The notes beneath the pieces are model-generated. The model saw only the letters and a list, made by a program, of their open reading frames with translations. It ran no database searches and had not been told where the DNA came from. The position numbers and the translations under genes were made by a program. 8,088 bases of DNA from Candidatus Brockarchaeota archaeon (GTDB lineage Archaea; Thermoproteota; EX4484-205; DTQO01), in assembly GCA_017601265.1 (NCBI GenBank), contig JAFNJA010000094.1, forward strand, positions 1 through 8,088, in the 5' to 3' direction. Positions 6,392-8,088 of this stretch are shown here, one piece after another (positions within the stretch are counted from its first letter, which is position 1; each line of letters begins with the position of its first letter).

Positions 6392-6478
6392 ATTCGAAGG
6401 CCGGTTGGCCGCCATCCGCGTCCGCCTCTTTGGCCATCAAAATCAAGGGGGTAACATCGAAGAACGCGGCCACCGCAA

Positions 6479-7660
6479 CTAACTGTCGACGTGCATGAAA
6501 GCCATCATCAATCCCATCGGTATAGCCAGGAGAGCCGACACCCAAAAAAGGAATCTGGGAGACGCTCTTTCCCAGATCAATCCGCCGATCGCGGATCCCG
6601 CCGAGTACGTCATGACGTACATGGCGTCGAAGCCGCCCATTATCCTGCCCCTGGTCTCCTGCCGCGTCATTTTCACTATTGTCATTTGGTAGGCTACACC
6701 GCCGAACTCCAGAAACACGTTCGAGACGGTGCTGAAAAGGATGGCAAAGCTCGGTGAGGGGGAGTAAATCCAAGGTATGTTCGTAGCGCAGGCGAGAAAG
6801 TAGCCCAAGATCAGGACCTTCTTCGGTCCGAACTTGTCGACGGCTTTTCCAGCCGGCATGCCTGACGCGAGTATTGCGAAATTGTTCAAGGAGAACATCA
6901 TACCGAGTTCCGCCGTCGACATGCGCAAAAATTCGGAGGCGAAAATCGAGACGAAGGGCCATACCAGGCCGCCGGAGAGGGAGAAAATGATGCAGGAGGC
7001 CAGGAATATGAGGAGGCTTCCGCGCAGGCGATCGCGGATCGAAGCCTGCTCGCCCTCAGTTTCGAACGGGCCGCGGCCGAACGTCTCGACCAACCCGACC
7101 GCCCTGATCGCCGTCCCGGCGGCGATGGCGACGAGGCTAAGGAACAAAAGTGACTTGAGCTGGTGTACCGGCGAAACCGCGCTGGCGAGCATGGGCCCTA
7201 TCACAGGTCCCAACTTGTTGTAGAACTCCCAATTTCCGAGCGCTTTTCCCCTTTCTTTCTCGTCGACGGATTCGACGATCATAAGTGACGGCGTGGTGGT
7301 CTGAAGGCTGAAAAGGCTCGTGGCGAGGACCAGCAGCAGGCCGACGGCTGCCCAATCGCTGGTTAACATCGCAGCCAAGAGGCAAATGCAGCCGGTCCCG
7401 CCTCCTACGACGATGGGGACCTTCCTGCCGAAACGGTCGGCCATGTAGCCCCCTACGTAATACGCGAAGCTGGACGCGAGGGCGATGATGGAAAAAATCA
7501 AGCCCACGATGGTCGGGCTTGCACCCATGTAGGACAAGTAGAGCGGCACGAACGGGTACCAGCTGTTCCAAAAGACGGACATCGCCGCGTTCGTGGATCC
7601 GAGGATCAGCAGGTTCCTTTCGAAGGAAACGAATCCGCGTATCGTTTTCAAACGCAGCAA
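6479..7660 (-). CDS. MFS transporter
   Basis: This is a major facilitator superfamily protein of about 393 residues with roughly 12 hydrophobic segments. Motif A in the loop between helices 2 and 3 is GGYMADRFGRK (around D75). Its weaker repeat in the second half is GKAVDKFGPKK (around D275), separated by a central hydrophilic loop (about 189-214). The loop ESVDEKERGKALG (130-142) is also typical. It should move a small solute across the cytoplasmic membrane, probably with a cation. The substrate is unknown; the FGGY kinase upstream and the flavoprotein downstream on the same strand suggest a sugar or polyol. The start is uncertain because no ATG precedes helix 1. TTG at 7660 places helix 1 at a normal distance. 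TTG at 7651 is also possible, and TTG at 7738 would add 26 Arg/Cys-rich residues unlike the family. Confidence 0.85.
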   Translation of the reverse strand: MLRLKTIRGFVSFERNLLILGSTNAAMSVFWNSWYPFVPLYLSYMGASPTIVGLIFSIIALASSFAYYVGGYMADRFGRKVPIVVGGGTGCICLLAAMLTSDWAAVGLLLVLATSLFSLQTTTPSLMIVESVDEKERGKALGNWEFYNKLGPVIGPMLASAVSPVHQLKSLLFLSLVAIAAGTAIRAVGLVETFGRGPFETEGEQASIRDRLRGSLLIFLASCIIFSLSGGLVWPFVSIFASEFLRMSTAELGMMFSLNNFAILASGMPAGKAVDKFGPKKVLILGYFLACATNIPWIYSPSPSFAILFSTVSNVFLEFGGVAYQMTIVKMTRQETRGRIMGGFDAMYVMTYSAGSAIGGLIWERASPRFLFWVSALLAIPMGLMMAFMHVDS

Positions 7661-7699
7661 CTCTCTAACTTGCCGTCTGCAACTTAGAGCGCGCGCTCG

Positions 7700-7716
7700 G
7701 CAATAACTTTTTCTGA
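7700..7716 (-). promoter_or_regulatory. Weak promoter-like element before the MFS gene
   Basis: On the minus strand the sequence reads TCAGAAAAAGTTATTG, an A-rich block followed by a TATA-like string, about 40-56 bases before the TTG at 7660. It is the only AT-rich patch close to the transporter start. The match is weak; it supports 7660 rather than 7738 as the start. Confidence 0.25.
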
Positions 7717-7736
7717 CGGGGTTTGGCGAGGCCTCC

Positions 7737-7796
7737 AAAAAGCCAAGCCCAGGCCGGGCCCACCGAGCGGAAGATCGGTCTTCCTGGGCCCCGCCT
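7737..7796 (-). terminator. Long hairpin plus T-run after the kinase gene
   Basis: On the minus strand AGGC (7796-7793), GGGCCC (7791-7786) and ACCGA (7779-7775) pair with TCGGT (7766-7762), GGGCCC (7761-7756) and GCCT (7754-7751). The stem has one C/C-type mismatch, a six-base bulge and an eight-base loop. A run of five Ts follows at 7741-7737. It lies about 80 bases after the kinase stop, between the kinase and transporter genes. It may end the kinase transcript or attenuate read-through into the transporter. The stem is seen directly; the termination role is inference. Confidence 0.4.
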
Positions 7797-7877
7797 TCGG
7801 CGCCTTAACCATGCGTGCGTGCTTGGTTCGCGGACCGATAGGGAAAGACGTTTGGTGGAAGAGGTCTGGGCCACTAA

Positions 7878-8088
7878 TCATATATTCGATAACTTGCCGA
7901 AAGCCCCTTCCAAAGAAAGGTAGAGGTCCTTGTAAACTTGGTAATACCTGTCGTAGAAGGCCTTGCTTGACCCGTCCGGCTCGTATGAAGCCTTGGTTCT
8001 GTAAACCCTCTTTGAGGCGTCATGGACCGAAGGGTATATCCCGGCCCCCGTTCCGCCGAGCAACGCCGCGCCCAGCGAGGACGCCTCG
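7878..8088 (-). CDS. FGGY-family carbohydrate kinase, C-terminal end (partial)
   Basis: Only the last 69 residues are in the window; the gene runs off the right edge. The segment begins with EASSLGAALLGGTGAGIY, which matches the C-terminal glycine-rich segment of FGGY kinases such as xylulokinase. The typical tail follows, with YEPD, then YDRYYQVYKDLY and a final amphipathic helix. These enzymes phosphorylate sugars or polyols (xylulose, ribulose, glycerol, gluconate and others) using ATP in the cytoplasm. The substrate cannot be assigned from this fragment. The gene is first in a minus-strand series with an MFS transporter and a flavoprotein, which suggests a small catabolic cluster. The stop is TGA at 7880-7878. 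Confidence 0.8.
   Translation of the reverse strand, partial: EASSLGAALLGGTGAGIYPSVHDASKRVYRTKASYEPDGSSKAFYDRYYQVYKDLYLSLEGAFGKLSNI

Noticed and set aside
6330..6437. Possible 35-codon minus-strand peptide (starting MAKEADADGG) between transporter and flavoprotein
   Set aside because: It overlaps the flavoprotein start, lacks a ribosome site, has few residues and uses Arg codons unlike the neighbours.
5537..6454. 305-codon plus-strand frame opposite the flavoprotein gene
   Set aside because: It is antisense to the clearly conserved FAD-dependent oxidoreductase; the product is rich in Arg, Pro and His with no motif.
1..8088. CRISPR array, insertion sequence or attachment-site search by eye
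   Set aside because: No regularly spaced direct repeats, transposase or integrase frames, or terminal inverted repeats were found.

Overview
The window looks like chromosomal DNA from a moderately GC-rich archaeon. The clearest lineage marker is a complete archaeal translation initiation factor aIF1 (SUI1 family) with its Cys-rich N-terminus. Arginine is written mostly as AGG and isoleucine often as ATA in the real genes. Three plus-strand genes or operons have TATA-like boxes 34-45 bases upstream of the start, as expected for TBP/TFB promoters. A TACK-group archaeon is my guess, but the sequence alone does not settle it. No signal of an insertion sequence, phage, CRISPR array, tRNA or rRNA was seen.

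Left part, plus strand (1-2874). An AT-rich leader is followed by a two-gene operon with a 1-base gap. The first gene is a beta-lactamase-fold serine hydrolase resembling the bacterial muropeptide amidase AmiE/YbbE. The second is a glycoside hydrolase family 3 protein resembling NagZ. In Bacillus this family pair recycles peptidoglycan fragments, which is unexpected in an archaeon. The GH3 protein has also lost the usual family-3 active-site signatures. A GC-rich stem with five Ts follows the pair.

Middle part, plus strand (2875-4978). The aIF1 gene stands alone with its own TATA box. After a 190-base gap rich in inverted repeats comes a second operon. It encodes a 178-residue charged helical protein of unknown function, overlapping by one base with a soluble SPFH (YdjI/'virion core'-like) protein that ends in two zinc ribbons separated by eight prolines. 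The overlap implies that the two proteins work together, possibly in a membrane-associated or stress-related complex.

Right part, minus strand (5021-8088). Transcribed towards the middle are the 3' end of an FGGY-family sugar/polyol kinase (cut by the window edge), a 12-helix MFS transporter and a PF12831-type FAD-dependent oxidoreductase. Together they suggest uptake, oxidation and phosphorylation of a small carbohydrate or polyol. A large hairpin followed by a T-run lies between the kinase and transporter genes. The two halves of the window converge with only 42 bases between the SPFH and oxidoreductase stop codons.
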